From Sansalvadorimonas sp965243775 (GTDB lineage Bacteria; Pseudomonadota; Gammaproteobacteria; Pseudomonadales; Endozoicomonadaceae), in the NCBI GenBank assembly GCA_965243775.1, contig CBDEWF010000037.1:62001-126000 (forward strand): a stretch of DNA of 64,000 nucleotides, in the 5' to 3' direction. The stretch's first letter is position 1. Every line of letters starts with the position of its first letter. Below are positions 52,899 to 61,998 of this stretch, piece after piece. The translations under genes and the position numbers were made by a program. The notes under the pieces were generated by a model, which did no database searches, was not told the origin of the DNA, and saw nothing but the letters and a program-made list of their open reading frames with translations.

Positions 52899-54731
52899 AT
52901 GGGCGCGTTACCGGGCAGTAAATGGATATTGGTCATCCTGTTTCAGGGAGTGATTTTTGCGGTTTCTGCTTTTGCTGGAAGTCATGAGCAAGAGCTGCCA
53001 TTTTCGACAACCGGGTTTTTGATCATTTTTTCAGGGGAGCTGGCTGGTGATATAGCCAGAATTGGAATCAGCAGTCTGTTAACTCCAGCCTCAGATTCAG
53101 GTCAGGCTCCTGTCCTGACGGTGAGCCTTGACCACAGCAAGTCTGTTGAATTAATGAAGTGTTATAACAACTTTGCTGATAATTTCTTTGAGTATCAGTG
53201 GCCATCTGTCGCCCAGATTATAATGCTGGGAGTTCAGATGTTTCGAAAAAAGGTTGAACAACTTTCAGTGACGTTAATACCCGGTGCCGACGGCAAAAAC
53301 ACAGACCTGCATATCGCTCTGAATTATCTGAATAAAGATCATCTACATTGGAAAGTCACTCTGCCCGGCCTGGATATGCGGGCACCTGTAGGGACTGACA
53401 GTTTCAGCCAAAGTGTAGTTATTCTCACTCCTCTATTTCTGGAGTTGGTTTCCCTGGTCTGGTTTAACGCTGAGGTGGAAACTCCGTTATCGTCCTGCTT
53501 GTCCCTTGGTGACACTGAATATTGCGAGTTTACCCAGTACATAAACTGGTCTCCAGATAACACTCCTGCCGTGCAGCCTCAATTTTGTGAGCGTTATGGT
53601 TATTTCATCAACAGGAATAACTACGAATATTTCTGGCATTATTTCAATAAGCAAAATAACCTTCTTCTCGTAAGAAAAATTTTTGCCGATCAGGCTATTC
53701 AACGCTATCTGTGTCAGTTGCAAAGAGCTGATAGAAGCCTGCAGCAATTTGAAGATACAGGTCTTTCAGTTAATGCTACATGTGTATATTGTGGTTCCAT
53801 CATACCGCTGGCTTCATTCTGTCAACCAGCTACTAGTGATAAAGGTCTAGCCCACTATTTAGTCAGTTATGCTGAAGTGGCTTATATTGATGCGTCAGCA
53901 CAGGCCATTAAGTTTGTCGATGAACATTCATTCAGGAAAGGTGAACATAGTACAACTGCTATAGGCGTTGAGGTACATTCTTCTGTGTCCTCCCCTTCTA
54001 GGCCGACAGCACCAGCTTTTCTTGTCAAAAAACTTGTATCTCCCAATGATAAATGTCTGCAAAGTCTTTTGTCTGAAAGCAGTGTGGATGATTCCGAGAG
54101 ACAGCCGGCTTCCTGTAAGCCTCCATACCCGGGTAAGGAAAACCGATTCAATATCAAGCAAGCTCTCCCAGTGAACGATGTTTCCAAGGATAAACTGGCC
54201 CAGGAATTTCTGGATTTGAAAAATAAAGAAGATATGCAAGATCGCTATCGGGGGCTGTTTGCGCTGGCACAAAAAAGTGATATCGAAGACACACTATTTC
54301 ATGTATCTGATGACCTAAATAACCCTGAACCTCCTGTTGAGAGGTGTGTCGAGAGTGAAAAATCACAAAGAGCTCGTCAGCGGAGAGCTCAGAACAGGGT
54401 GGAATGGAGGCAGATGGAGTGTTATGCAAAACGAAAGTTAAAGAACAGAGAAGAATTCACTGTTCAAGCCGTTGAAGTTCCGTCAGGACAAAAAGCGGGG
54501 TTAAACCTGGGGTCCTATTTGACTGCATTTAAAAATCAACCCCACAAAAAATTCTTGCTGAAGGGACGCCTGATTTTTATTCAACAGGCAAATCAGGCGG
54601 TAGAGGCCAACGTTGTGTTTGATGACAATATCCTTGAAGTTACAGAAAACGGAGGTTCATTCTGGGAAGCAACGCTCAGGGTGACTCAAGATATTCCCTC
54701 GGGAACCCCGATTAAAATGAAGTTTAGATAG
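52899..54731 (+). CDS. Large exported protein of unknown function
   Basis: From the ATG at 52899 the protein is 610 residues and begins with a good signal peptide (WILVILFQGVIFAVSAFA, cleavage before GSHEQ). The open frame reaches back to 52830, but that start spoils the signal. The middle has a CVYC motif and the C-terminal quarter has a strongly basic helix (RARQRRAQNRVEWRQME, then AKRKLKNREEF) before a beta-rich end. No family was recognised. It follows the SET gene on the same strand and probably belongs to the same accessory unit. Confidence 0.68.
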   Translation: MGALPGSKWILVILFQGVIFAVSAFAGSHEQELPFSTTGFLIIFSGELAGDIARIGISSLLTPASDSGQAPVLTVSLDHSKSVELMKCYNNFADNFFEYQWPSVAQIIMLGVQMFRKKVEQLSVTLIPGADGKNTDLHIALNYLNKDHLHWKVTLPGLDMRAPVGTDSFSQSVVILTPLFLELVSLVWFNAEVETPLSSCLSLGDTEYCEFTQYINWSPDNTPAVQPQFCERYGYFINRNNYEYFWHYFNKQNNLLLVRKIFADQAIQRYLCQLQRADRSLQQFEDTGLSVNATCVYCGSIIPLASFCQPATSDKGLAHYLVSYAEVAYIDASAQAIKFVDEHSFRKGEHSTTAIGVEVHSSVSSPSRPTAPAFLVKKLVSPNDKCLQSLLSESSVDDSERQPASCKPPYPGKENRFNIKQALPVNDVSKDKLAQEFLDLKNKEDMQDRYRGLFALAQKSDIEDTLFHVSDDLNNPEPPVERCVESEKSQRARQRRAQNRVEWRQMECYAKRKLKNREEFTVQAVEVPSGQKAGLNLGSYLTAFKNQPHKKFLLKGRLIFIQQANQAVEANVVFDDNILEVTENGGSFWEATLRVTQDIPSGTPIKMKFR

Positions 54732-55092
54732 TTCGGGTCTTATTCTTTACTGAGGCGCTAACTCTCTGTTTTTTTGGGAGCCTACTGACTCCTGGAAGCG
54801 TTCGAAATGAGATAAATCAAGAAAATGAGCAAAAAAACAGTGGTTTAAGTGTTCGTTTATGATCATCGACTCCCACCGTTATTGTGTTTTTGGTCAAAAA
54901 ACGTACCAACTTTTTCACCAAAAAGGCGACAAAAGTCAAGTTTAACTCAAAAAAAATAAATAAAAGAGTAAAGAATGCTCTTTGAGTTAACGTTTGTGTG
55001 CCTTTAAAATGCGACTTAGCAAAGCATGGTTAAGTGTTATTGCTTACTCCCCACTATCTGCTTTTTGTGGGAAATTGTTCGAAATTCTTAAG

Positions 55093-55135
55093 CGGGATGC
55101 AGCTGTAACCATTTTGAGTATTGGGCTGCATCCCG
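55093..55135 (+). promoter_or_regulatory. Leader hairpin before gcvT
   Basis: CGGGATGCAGC and GCTGCATCCCG form an 11-bp perfect stem with a 21-base loop, 27 bases before the gcvT ATG. No T-run follows. The 430-bp gap 54732-55162 is otherwise AT-rich and geneless. I searched it by eye for the glycine riboswitch core motifs and did not find them, so this hairpin is the only structured element seen. Confidence 0.45.
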
Positions 55136-55162
55136 GATCTATTGCTGTTGGGAGAAGACTAT

Positions 55163-56248
55163 ATGGGTAACCGTACTCCTCTATTCGAAGTGCATGGAGC
55201 CTCTGGCGGTAAAATGGTGGACTTTGGTGGTTGGGACATGCCTATCCACTATGGATCTCAGCTGGAAGAACACCATGCAGTTCGTCAAAAGGCGGGTATG
55301 TTTGATGTCTCTCACATGACAGCTATGGACGTGACCGGTGACCAGTCCCGTGCATACCTGCGCTACCTGTTGGCTAACGACGTTGACCGCCTGACTTTTG
55401 ATGGTAAAGCTCTGTACAGCGGTATGCTGAACGAAAGGGGCGGTGTTATTGATGACCTGATCGTTTACCGCATGTCTTATGGTTATCGTGTGGTGGTGAA
55501 CTGCGCGACCCGTGAAAAAGATCTGGAATGGATGGGCAAGCAGGCTGAAAATTTCAATGTCACTCTGACAGAGCGTCCTGAGTTTGCCATGATCGCTGTC
55601 CAGGGGCCGGAAGCCCGTGCACTGACAGCCAAGGCTGTTTCTGCTGCCAAGGCTGAAGTTGTTCAGGATCTGAAAGTCTTTGAAGGACGCGAATGTGAAG
55701 GCTGGCTGATTGCCCGTACAGGCTACACAGGTGAAGATGGTCTGGAAATTACTCTGCCAGCTGTAGAAGCTACAGCCTTCTGGAAAGCTTTGGCTGAAGC
55801 AGGCGTTGCTCCCTGCGGCCTGGGTTGCCGCGATACCCTGCGTCTGGAAGCTGGCATGAACCTGTATGGGCAGGACATGGATGAAGAGGTGACTCCCCTG
55901 TCTGCCAACATGGGCTGGTGTGTAGCCTGGGAGCCTGCTGATCGTGACTTCATCGGTCGTACTGCTGTGGCTGAAATCCGAGCCCAAAAAGGCTGGGATA
56001 AACTGGTTGGTCTGGTTCTGGAAGGTCGTGGGGTTCTTCGTCATGGCCAGAAGGTTGTTGTTGAAGGTGTTGGTGAAGGTGTTATCACTTCCGGTACCTT
56101 CTCTCCGACCCTGGGGCACGCTATTGCCATGGCCCGTGTACCGGCTGGTACCACTGACAAAGCTCAGGTGGACATGCGTGGCAAACTGGTTGACGTTCGT
56201 GTCATCAAGCCTTCTTTCGTGCGTAACGGCAAGAAAGTCTTTGAATAA
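55163..56248 (+). CDS. gcvT: Glycine cleavage system T protein (aminomethyltransferase)
   Basis: GcvT transfers the methylene group from the lipoyl arm of GcvH to tetrahydrofolate and releases ammonia. From ATG 55163 (GGGAG 10 bases upstream) it has 361 residues, near the E. coli length (364). Signatures are MVDFGGWDMPIHYGS, MFDVSHMTAMDVTG, ARTGYTGEDGLEITLP and GCRDTLRLEAGMNLYGQDMD. It is the first gene of gcvT-gcvH-gcvP. Confidence 0.97.
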   Translation: MGNRTPLFEVHGASGGKMVDFGGWDMPIHYGSQLEEHHAVRQKAGMFDVSHMTAMDVTGDQSRAYLRYLLANDVDRLTFDGKALYSGMLNERGGVIDDLIVYRMSYGYRVVVNCATREKDLEWMGKQAENFNVTLTERPEFAMIAVQGPEARALTAKAVSAAKAEVVQDLKVFEGRECEGWLIARTGYTGEDGLEITLPAVEATAFWKALAEAGVAPCGLGCRDTLRLEAGMNLYGQDMDEEVTPLSANMGWCVAWEPADRDFIGRTAVAEIRAQKGWDKLVGLVLEGRGVLRHGQKVVVEGVGEGVITSGTFSPTLGHAIAMARVPAGTTDKAQVDMRGKLVDVRVIKPSFVRNGKKVFE

Positions 56249-56256
56249 ATTCAGGG

Positions 56257-56284
56257 TGGAGCTGGTTCACTTTTTCCAGCTCCA
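56257..56284 (+). promoter_or_regulatory. Hairpin between gcvT and gcvH
   Basis: TGGAGCTGG and CCAGCTCCA form a 9-bp perfect stem with a ten-base loop, 9 bp past the gcvT stop. The T-run is in the loop, not after the stem. It may stabilise the upstream message or reduce read-through. Confidence 0.45.
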
Positions 56285-56384
56285 TTCGGGTTGATTCCCG
56301 TTAAAGGATGACCCGTTTTTTTAATTCGTATTGACTAAATCTGTACTGCATGTAAACAAACATGCGAGACATGAGGAATAGAAG

Positions 56385-56774
56385 ATGAGCAATATCCCAG
56401 CTGAACTGCGTTACGTTTCTTCCCACGAATGGGTACGCCTGGAAGAAGATGGCACTGCTACTGTTGGTATTACCGACCACGCTCAGGCTGCTCTGGGTGA
56501 TGTGGTTTTTGTTGAGCTGCCTGAAGTTGGTGCTGAACTGGCTGCTGGCGATGATGCTGGTGTTGTTGAGTCTGTAAAGGCTGCTTCCGACATGCACTGC
56601 CCCATCTCCGGCCAAATCGTTGCCATTAACGAAGACCTGGAAGAGTCCCCTGAACTGGCCAATGCTGAATCTTATGAAGGTGGCTGGTTCTTCCGCATCA
56701 AGCCCAGTGAGCCTGCTGAGCTGGAAGAACTGCTGAATGCCGATGCTTATGCAACCGTTTGCGAAAATGAGTAA
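56385..56774 (+). CDS. gcvH: Glycine cleavage system H protein
   Basis: The lipoyl carrier protein of the glycine cleavage complex, 129 residues, the same length as E. coli GcvH. The lipoylated lysine lies in VVESVKAASDMHCPISG (Lys65). The start reads MSNIPAELRYVSSHEWVRLEE, typical of the family. ATG 56385 has GAGGAA upstream. A terminator follows directly, so gcvP downstream depends on read-through or its own promoter. Confidence 0.97.
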   Translation: MSNIPAELRYVSSHEWVRLEEDGTATVGITDHAQAALGDVVFVELPEVGAELAAGDDAGVVESVKAASDMHCPISGQIVAINEDLEESPELANAESYEGGWFFRIKPSEPAELEELLNADAYATVCENE

Positions 56775-56784
56775 AAGCTAAAAC

Positions 56785-56810
56785 AAAAAAGCCCCGATTT
56801 CGGGGCTTTT
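56785..56810 (+). terminator. Terminator between gcvH and gcvP
   Basis: AAAAAAGCCCCGA, TTTCGGGGCTTTT: a GC-rich stem with flanking A and T runs, 10 bp past the gcvH stop. It lies inside the gcvTHP cluster and should lower gcvP expression relative to gcvT and gcvH. Confidence 0.85.
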
Positions 56811-56833
56811 CTTACTTCTTATAAGAACGGTAT

Positions 56834-59725
56834 ATGCAAATGACCAAAGTATCGTCACTGAAGCAGCTAGAGAACACTGAAGACTTTATCCGCCGCCACA
56901 TTGGCCCGGGGGAATCTGAAATCCGATCCATGCTGGAACTACTGGGTGAAGAATCCCTGGAATCCATGCTGGCTTCTACCGTTCCTGGCAGTATCCTGCA
57001 GAAAGAAACTCCCCTGAGGTGGGAAAGCCATACAGAGCAGGACACCCTGGGGTATCTGAAAGGCCTTCTGGCACAGAACAAACCTGCCCGCAGCTTTATC
57101 GGTATGGGCTACCATGGTGTTGTTCTGCCTCCCGTTATTCAGCGCAACGTTCTGGAAAATCCAGGCTGGTACACGGCTTATACGCCCTATCAGCCAGAAA
57201 TCGCTCAAGGCCGTCTGGAAGCTATTCTGAACTTCCAGCAGATGACTCTGGATCTGACAGGTCTCGATCTGGCCAGTGCATCTCTGCTGGATGAAGGTAC
57301 TGCTGCTGGTGAAGCCATGTCCATGGCTCAGCGTGTCTCCAAGAATAAGAAGTCCAATCTGTTCTTTGTTGATGAAGACTGCCACCCGCAGACTATTGAT
57401 GTTGTAAAGACCCGTGCCAAGGGCTTTGACGTCGAAGTGATTGTAGGTCCTGCTTCTGAGGCTGCCAGCCACGATGTGTTTGGCGCTCTGCTTGCGTATA
57501 CCGGTACCTGGGGTGATATTCGCAACCATCAGGATATGATTGCAGAACTGCAATCCAAAAAAGCTGTTGTAGCTGTTGTCGCCGACATCATGAGCCTGGT
57601 GTTGCTGGAAGCTCCTGGCAAGCTGGGAGCAGATATTGTTCTGGGCAGTGCCCAGCGTTTTGGTGTCCCCATGGGCTACGGTGGTCCTCACGCTGCTTTC
57701 TTTGCAACCAGCGAGAAGCATAAGCGTTCCATGCCTGGCCGTATCATCGGTGTATCTGTCGACGCCAGTGGCAAGAAAGCCCTGCGTATGGCCATGCAGA
57801 CCCGTGAACAGCATATTCGCCGTGAGAAAGCGACCTCCAACATCTGTACTTCTCAGGTGCTGCTGGCCAATATGGCTGGTTTCTTTGCTGTTTACCACGG
57901 TCCTCAGGGCCTGCGTACCATCGCTGAACGAATCCATCGCCTGACTGATATCCTGGCTGTTGGCCTGCAGAGCAAGGGCGTTGAACTGGTGAACGACACC
58001 TGGTTCGATACTATTACCTTTAAGACTGCTGACGCTAAAGCTATCATCAAGCGCTCCCGCGAAACTGGTATTTGCTTGCGTGAAGCCGGTGACAAGATCG
58101 GTATCTCTCTGGATGAAGCGACAACCCGCGAAGATCTGGCTCTGCTGTGGGATGTTGTTTTGGGTGAAGGCCACGGTCTGAATGCAGACAGCATCGACGT
58201 TGACATGCAGACCAGCTCTTCCTCTATTCCTGCGGAACTGCAGCGCCACGGTAAGATTCTGGAACATCCTGTCTTCAACAGCTATCACTCTGAAACAGAG
58301 ATGATGCGCTACCTGAAGCGTCTGGAAAACCGTGATCTGGCTCTGAACCACTCGATGATTCCGCTGGGCTCCTGCACCATGAAGCTAAATGCAGCCAGTG
58401 AAATGATGCCTGTGTCCTGGCCTGAAATCGGCAACCTGCATCCGTTCACTCCGGTTGAACTGACTGCCGGTATCCGTAATATGATCACCGAGCTGGAAGA
58501 GTTCCTGAAAGGTGCTACCGGCTTCCCTGCGATCAGCATTCAGCCGAACTCCGGTGCCCAGGGTGAATACGCTGGTCTGATGGCTATTCAGGGTTACCAT
58601 GAGAGTCGTGGTGATCACCAGCGTAACATCTGCCTGATTCCTTCTTCTGCCCACGGTACCAACCCCGCATCTGCCATGGTTGCCGGCATGAAGGTTGTTG
58701 TCACTGCCTGTGATGACAACGGAAACGTAGATGTTGCTGATTTGAAGGCCAAGGCCGAAGAAGCCGGTGATGAACTGTCCTGCCTGATGATCACTTACCC
58801 ATCCACCCACGGTGTCTATGAAGAAGAGATCCGCGAGATCTGTGACATCATTCACGCCAACGGCGGCCAGGTATACATGGACGGCGCTAACCTGAACGCT
58901 CAGGTGGGTATCAGCCAACCTGCGGATATCGGTGCAGACGTAACTCACATGAACCTGCACAAGACTTTCTCGATTCCTCACGGTGGCGGTGGTCCTGGAA
59001 TGGGCCCAATCGGTGTCGCTGCTCACCTGGCTCCGTTCCTGGCTAACCACAGTGTTATTGAGCTGGAAGTCCCTAATGCCGGTAATACTGCAGTCAGCTC
59101 TGCGCCATGGGGTTCTGTAGGTGTTCTGCCGATCACCTGGACTTACATGCGCAACATGGGGGGGGAAGGTCTGCGGAAAGCAACGTCTGTTGCTATCCTG
59201 AACGCCAACTATCTGGCCAAGCGCCTGAAGGGTCACTATCCGGTTCTGTACACTGGTCGTAATGACCGTGTTGCCCATGAGTGCATTCTGGATATACGTC
59301 CTCTGAAGGCGGCTACCGGTATCTCCGAAGAAGATATCGCCAAGCGTCTGATGGACTACGGCTTCCATGCTCCGACCATGAGCTTCCCGGTGGCCGGTAC
59401 CCTGATGGTTGAGCCTACCGAAAGTGAGAGTAAGGCTGAGCTGGATCGTTTCATCAATGCCATGATCTCTATCCGTGAGGAGATGGACAAGGTTGCCAAC
59501 GGTGAGTGGCCTCTGGACAACAACCCACTGGTGCGTGCACCTCACGTTCAGTCAGAAATTTTATCTGCCGAGTGGGATCGTCCTTACACCCGCCGGGAAG
59601 CGACTTACCCTGTTGCTTTTGAAGATGGTGGCAAGTTCTGGCCGACCGTCAACCGAATTGACAACGTATATGGCGACCGTCATCTGTTCTGTTCCTGCAT
59701 TCCTGTCGAGGAGTACAAGGACTGA
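56834..59725 (+). CDS. gcvP: Glycine dehydrogenase (decarboxylating), GcvP
   Basis: The PLP-dependent P protein decarboxylates glycine and passes the aminomethyl group to GcvH. At 963 residues it is the single-chain form, like E. coli GcvP (957). The N-terminal half starts ...NTEDFIRRHIGPGESEI. The C-terminal half carries the PLP lysine in MNLHKTFSIPHGGGGPG (Lys710) and the start motif IPLGSCTMKLNAASEM. It begins 23 bp after a terminator. The codon choice is strongly biased, as for a highly expressed gene. Confidence 0.97.
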   Translation: MQMTKVSSLKQLENTEDFIRRHIGPGESEIRSMLELLGEESLESMLASTVPGSILQKETPLRWESHTEQDTLGYLKGLLAQNKPARSFIGMGYHGVVLPPVIQRNVLENPGWYTAYTPYQPEIAQGRLEAILNFQQMTLDLTGLDLASASLLDEGTAAGEAMSMAQRVSKNKKSNLFFVDEDCHPQTIDVVKTRAKGFDVEVIVGPASEAASHDVFGALLAYTGTWGDIRNHQDMIAELQSKKAVVAVVADIMSLVLLEAPGKLGADIVLGSAQRFGVPMGYGGPHAAFFATSEKHKRSMPGRIIGVSVDASGKKALRMAMQTREQHIRREKATSNICTSQVLLANMAGFFAVYHGPQGLRTIAERIHRLTDILAVGLQSKGVELVNDTWFDTITFKTADAKAIIKRSRETGICLREAGDKIGISLDEATTREDLALLWDVVLGEGHGLNADSIDVDMQTSSSSIPAELQRHGKILEHPVFNSYHSETEMMRYLKRLENRDLALNHSMIPLGSCTMKLNAASEMMPVSWPEIGNLHPFTPVELTAGIRNMITELEEFLKGATGFPAISIQPNSGAQGEYAGLMAIQGYHESRGDHQRNICLIPSSAHGTNPASAMVAGMKVVVTACDDNGNVDVADLKAKAEEAGDELSCLMITYPSTHGVYEEEIREICDIIHANGGQVYMDGANLNAQVGISQPADIGADVTHMNLHKTFSIPHGGGGPGMGPIGVAAHLAPFLANHSVIELEVPNAGNTAVSSAPWGSVGVLPITWTYMRNMGGEGLRKATSVAILNANYLAKRLKGHYPVLYTGRNDRVAHECILDIRPLKAATGISEEDIAKRLMDYGFHAPTMSFPVAGTLMVEPTESESKAELDRFINAMISIREEMDKVANGEWPLDNNPLVRAPHVQSEILSAEWDRPYTRREATYPVAFEDGGKFWPTVNRIDNVYGDRHLFCSCIPVEEYKD

Positions 59726-59768
59726 TCATCAGACTGAGTTCCTGGACAACTTCCCTTTAAATATCTTT

Positions 59769-59793
59769 AGCCCTCCAGATGGAGGGCTTTTCT
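59769..59793 (+). terminator. Terminator after gcvP
   Basis: AGCCCTCC, AGAT, GGAGGGCT followed by TTTCT, 43 bp past the gcvP stop. The remaining bases to 59975 show no further feature. Confidence 0.82.
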
Positions 59794-59975
59794 ATTTAAG
59801 GCTTATGGCGTCCAAGGGGCACCGGGCAAGCCCGGCCAGTTTGAATCCTGTTAGTTTTACAGACAAGTTACCCTGACTAACCAAACACATTTATTGAAAA
59901 ACTTGCCACTTCATTCGCTGTCAAAGGGGTTAAATAACCAATAAAACGCCCAATAAACCGAATGGAGGTTAGATC

Positions 59976-61388
59976 ATGAATAGGTTAGGTTTTCAGAGCA
60001 GTGTGTATTCAGCATATTCAGCTGCAGGATTATCAAGCCCACAGGCTTCAGGGAATTCAGGGAAAGAGCTGGATATACAGACGTTGCTACAAAAGTATGG
60101 CACTGAACTTGCGCCCGACTGGCACGAATTAGGTCTAGAGCTATATGATGCGGGTATCGAGGGCGAGAGCGCGATAAATGTTATCGAACGAGATCATCCC
60201 CATGATGCAAATACCCAGCTGCGGGTTATGTTGTATGGCTGGAAAAAACGCTCCCCAGAACAGTGCACACTGGATACTTTCATTGAGGCTATAGAGAGAG
60301 TAAATCTTCACTATGTTGCTGGTGAGATAAAGAAAGCCAGGAAGTCTGGTATGACCTTCCTGATCGGGAGCGCAAAAGAAACGGGCATCTCCTGGCAACA
60401 GTCGCTACCACCACTATCACCACTATCACCACTATCACTACCACCATCCCATGAGTTGAAAGAAATGCTTCAATCAGCGGCTGCAAATTCAGAAGATCTT
60501 GCATTCGGACTATTAGAACAAGGGGATGCAGAGACTATTGTCAGTGATTATCCTGGAAACCATTCTGGAATGTTGCATGCACTCATTGATAAAATTTATG
60601 AATATCGCAATCCCCCTCATAATATACAATTAAACGATATCATCAGGGTTTTGCGTAAACCACCGATTTCTGATAACCAACTGGCTAATAAGTTGGTACA
60701 AAAATACCTCCCTACGTCTGTGGTGATGGCTCCTGAGCCAGTAACTGAGACTGAGCCAGTAACTGAGACTAGCCAATTATTGGCGCAGAACCAAATCCTG
60801 CAGGAAGAAATTGTCAGGCAGAAAGCAGCACACAATAGCGCTATAGCTGTGTTGCAACAGACGATTACCAAACTTGAAGATGAAAATGAATACTTAAAAC
60901 ATGAAATTCAAAGATATAAAAACCGAAGTCAAGTTTTTGAACAGGACTGCGATGCACTTAAGCAGCAGCTTGAACAAGAGTGCAGCAAGAAAGCCAAAAT
61001 AGTTGGACAGAGCAAGGATATAGCGACTTCTAGCTCTTTCACTCAGCAAGGGCAAGGCAAGTATCCGGCAATTCCCATTTCGGAAAGTGCTTATAAAAAG
61101 GTTAATTTGAGGAACCTGACCAAAGTTCAGACATATATCGCACCATATTGGTATACAGTCGGTCTGAAAGCTGGGATACGGGATCCAGCTCTACGGGTAA
61201 TTGAGGCGGATCATCCCAACCAGTCAATGCAGTGCTGCTTGAAAATGCTAAAAACAATGAAAGACTATGGTCACAATTATCTCGCCTTGGCACGAGCGGT
61301 ATATGATGCCTTTCTTGCAAACGGGGAAACTACTGAAAAAGCAACGAGTCTTTACCAAATGGTATTAGAGGTAAGTGACAATGAATAG
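59976..61388 (+). CDS. Death-like domain protein with coiled coil
   Basis: 470 residues without a signal peptide. Residues 33-120 have the Death-fold pattern: APDWHELGLEL, AINVIERDHP, QLRVMLYGWKKR, TLDTFIEAIERV, with six predicted helices and the conserved Trp. Residues ~375-460 repeat the pattern (IAPYWYTVGLKAG, RVIEADHP, CCLKMLKTM, YLALARAVYDAF). Residues ~155-240 form a weaker third copy (SEDLAFGLLEQ, IVSDYPGNHSGMLHALIDKI). Between copies two and three is a coiled coil (about 262-335). Two short tandem repeats occur: a LSPLSPLS stretch and a doubled EPVTET. Death domains mediate apoptosis and inflammation signalling in animals, so a host-interaction or anti-phage signalling role is possible but unproven. 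Confidence 0.72.
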   Translation: MNRLGFQSSVYSAYSAAGLSSPQASGNSGKELDIQTLLQKYGTELAPDWHELGLELYDAGIEGESAINVIERDHPHDANTQLRVMLYGWKKRSPEQCTLDTFIEAIERVNLHYVAGEIKKARKSGMTFLIGSAKETGISWQQSLPPLSPLSPLSLPPSHELKEMLQSAAANSEDLAFGLLEQGDAETIVSDYPGNHSGMLHALIDKIYEYRNPPHNIQLNDIIRVLRKPPISDNQLANKLVQKYLPTSVVMAPEPVTETEPVTETSQLLAQNQILQEEIVRQKAAHNSAIAVLQQTITKLEDENEYLKHEIQRYKNRSQVFEQDCDALKQQLEQECSKKAKIVGQSKDIATSSSFTQQGQGKYPAIPISESAYKKVNLRNLTKVQTYIAPYWYTVGLKAGIRDPALRVIEADHPNQSMQCCLKMLKTMKDYGHNYLALARAVYDAFLANGETTEKATSLYQMVLEVSDNE

Positions 61389-61491
61389 CAGTGAGAATAA
61401 AAAATAGTGAAAAACAGTGTTGCAGATAACTCGATCATAACAGGTAAAGGGAAAAAAGGAAAGAACTGAGCCAGCCATAGCAGGTATAACC

Positions 61492-61989
61492 ATGAAAACG
61501 CTGCATCTTGTTCGTCATGCCAAATCCAGCTGGGACTTCCCTGATCTTTCTGATCATGAGCGGCCCCTGAATGACCGGGGTATCCGTTCGTGTCGGGTCA
61601 TGGGGCCAGCCTTGGTGGAGGCAGGATGCAGCTTTGACAATGTTTACAGTAGCAGTGCCAAAAGAGCCCAGGATACTATTGGCCAGATTGCTGCTCACCT
61701 GCCGGAAAGCCCGTTTGAATGGCAGGTTGATGGTGATCTGTATACTTTCAGCAGTGAGGATTTGCTGCAGTGGTGCCAACAGGGCCGACACGGCTTCTCT
61801 GACCTGACCCTGATTGGACATAATCCTGCCATTACTGACTTCACTAATATTCTGAGTCGGGGCAATATTTTCAATGTTCCCACCTGTGCCTATGTTCAGC
61901 TGCAGTGTGATATATCTGACTGGTCAAGGCTGGAGGCTGGTTGTGCCCAGATAACCCGTTTTATCAAACCCAAAATGTTTCTAAAGTAG
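61492..61989 (+). CDS. sixA: Phosphohistidine phosphatase SixA
   Basis: A 165-residue single-domain histidine phosphatase that removes phosphate from phosphohistidine on signalling proteins. The catalytic motif is HLVRHAKSSWDF at the N-terminus, followed by LNDRGIRSC and a second His in LIGHNPAITDF. Its size matches E. coli SixA (161). It stands alone after the Death-like gene. Confidence 0.92.
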   Translation: MKTLHLVRHAKSSWDFPDLSDHERPLNDRGIRSCRVMGPALVEAGCSFDNVYSSSAKRAQDTIGQIAAHLPESPFEWQVDGDLYTFSSEDLLQWCQQGRHGFSDLTLIGHNPAITDFTNILSRGNIFNVPTCAYVQLQCDISDWSRLEAGCAQITRFIKPKMFLK

Positions 61990-61998
61990 TCATGGGCG

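Noticed and set aside
54732..55162. Possible glycine riboswitch upstream of gcvT
   Set aside because: Looked for because of the family. The conserved core segments were not found by eye; only a simple hairpin is present.
56939..58351. 470-codon open frame antisense to gcvP
   Set aside because: gcvP is a certain gene on the other strand with strongly biased codons. Such bias produces long antisense frames, and the translated sequence has no protein-like motifs.
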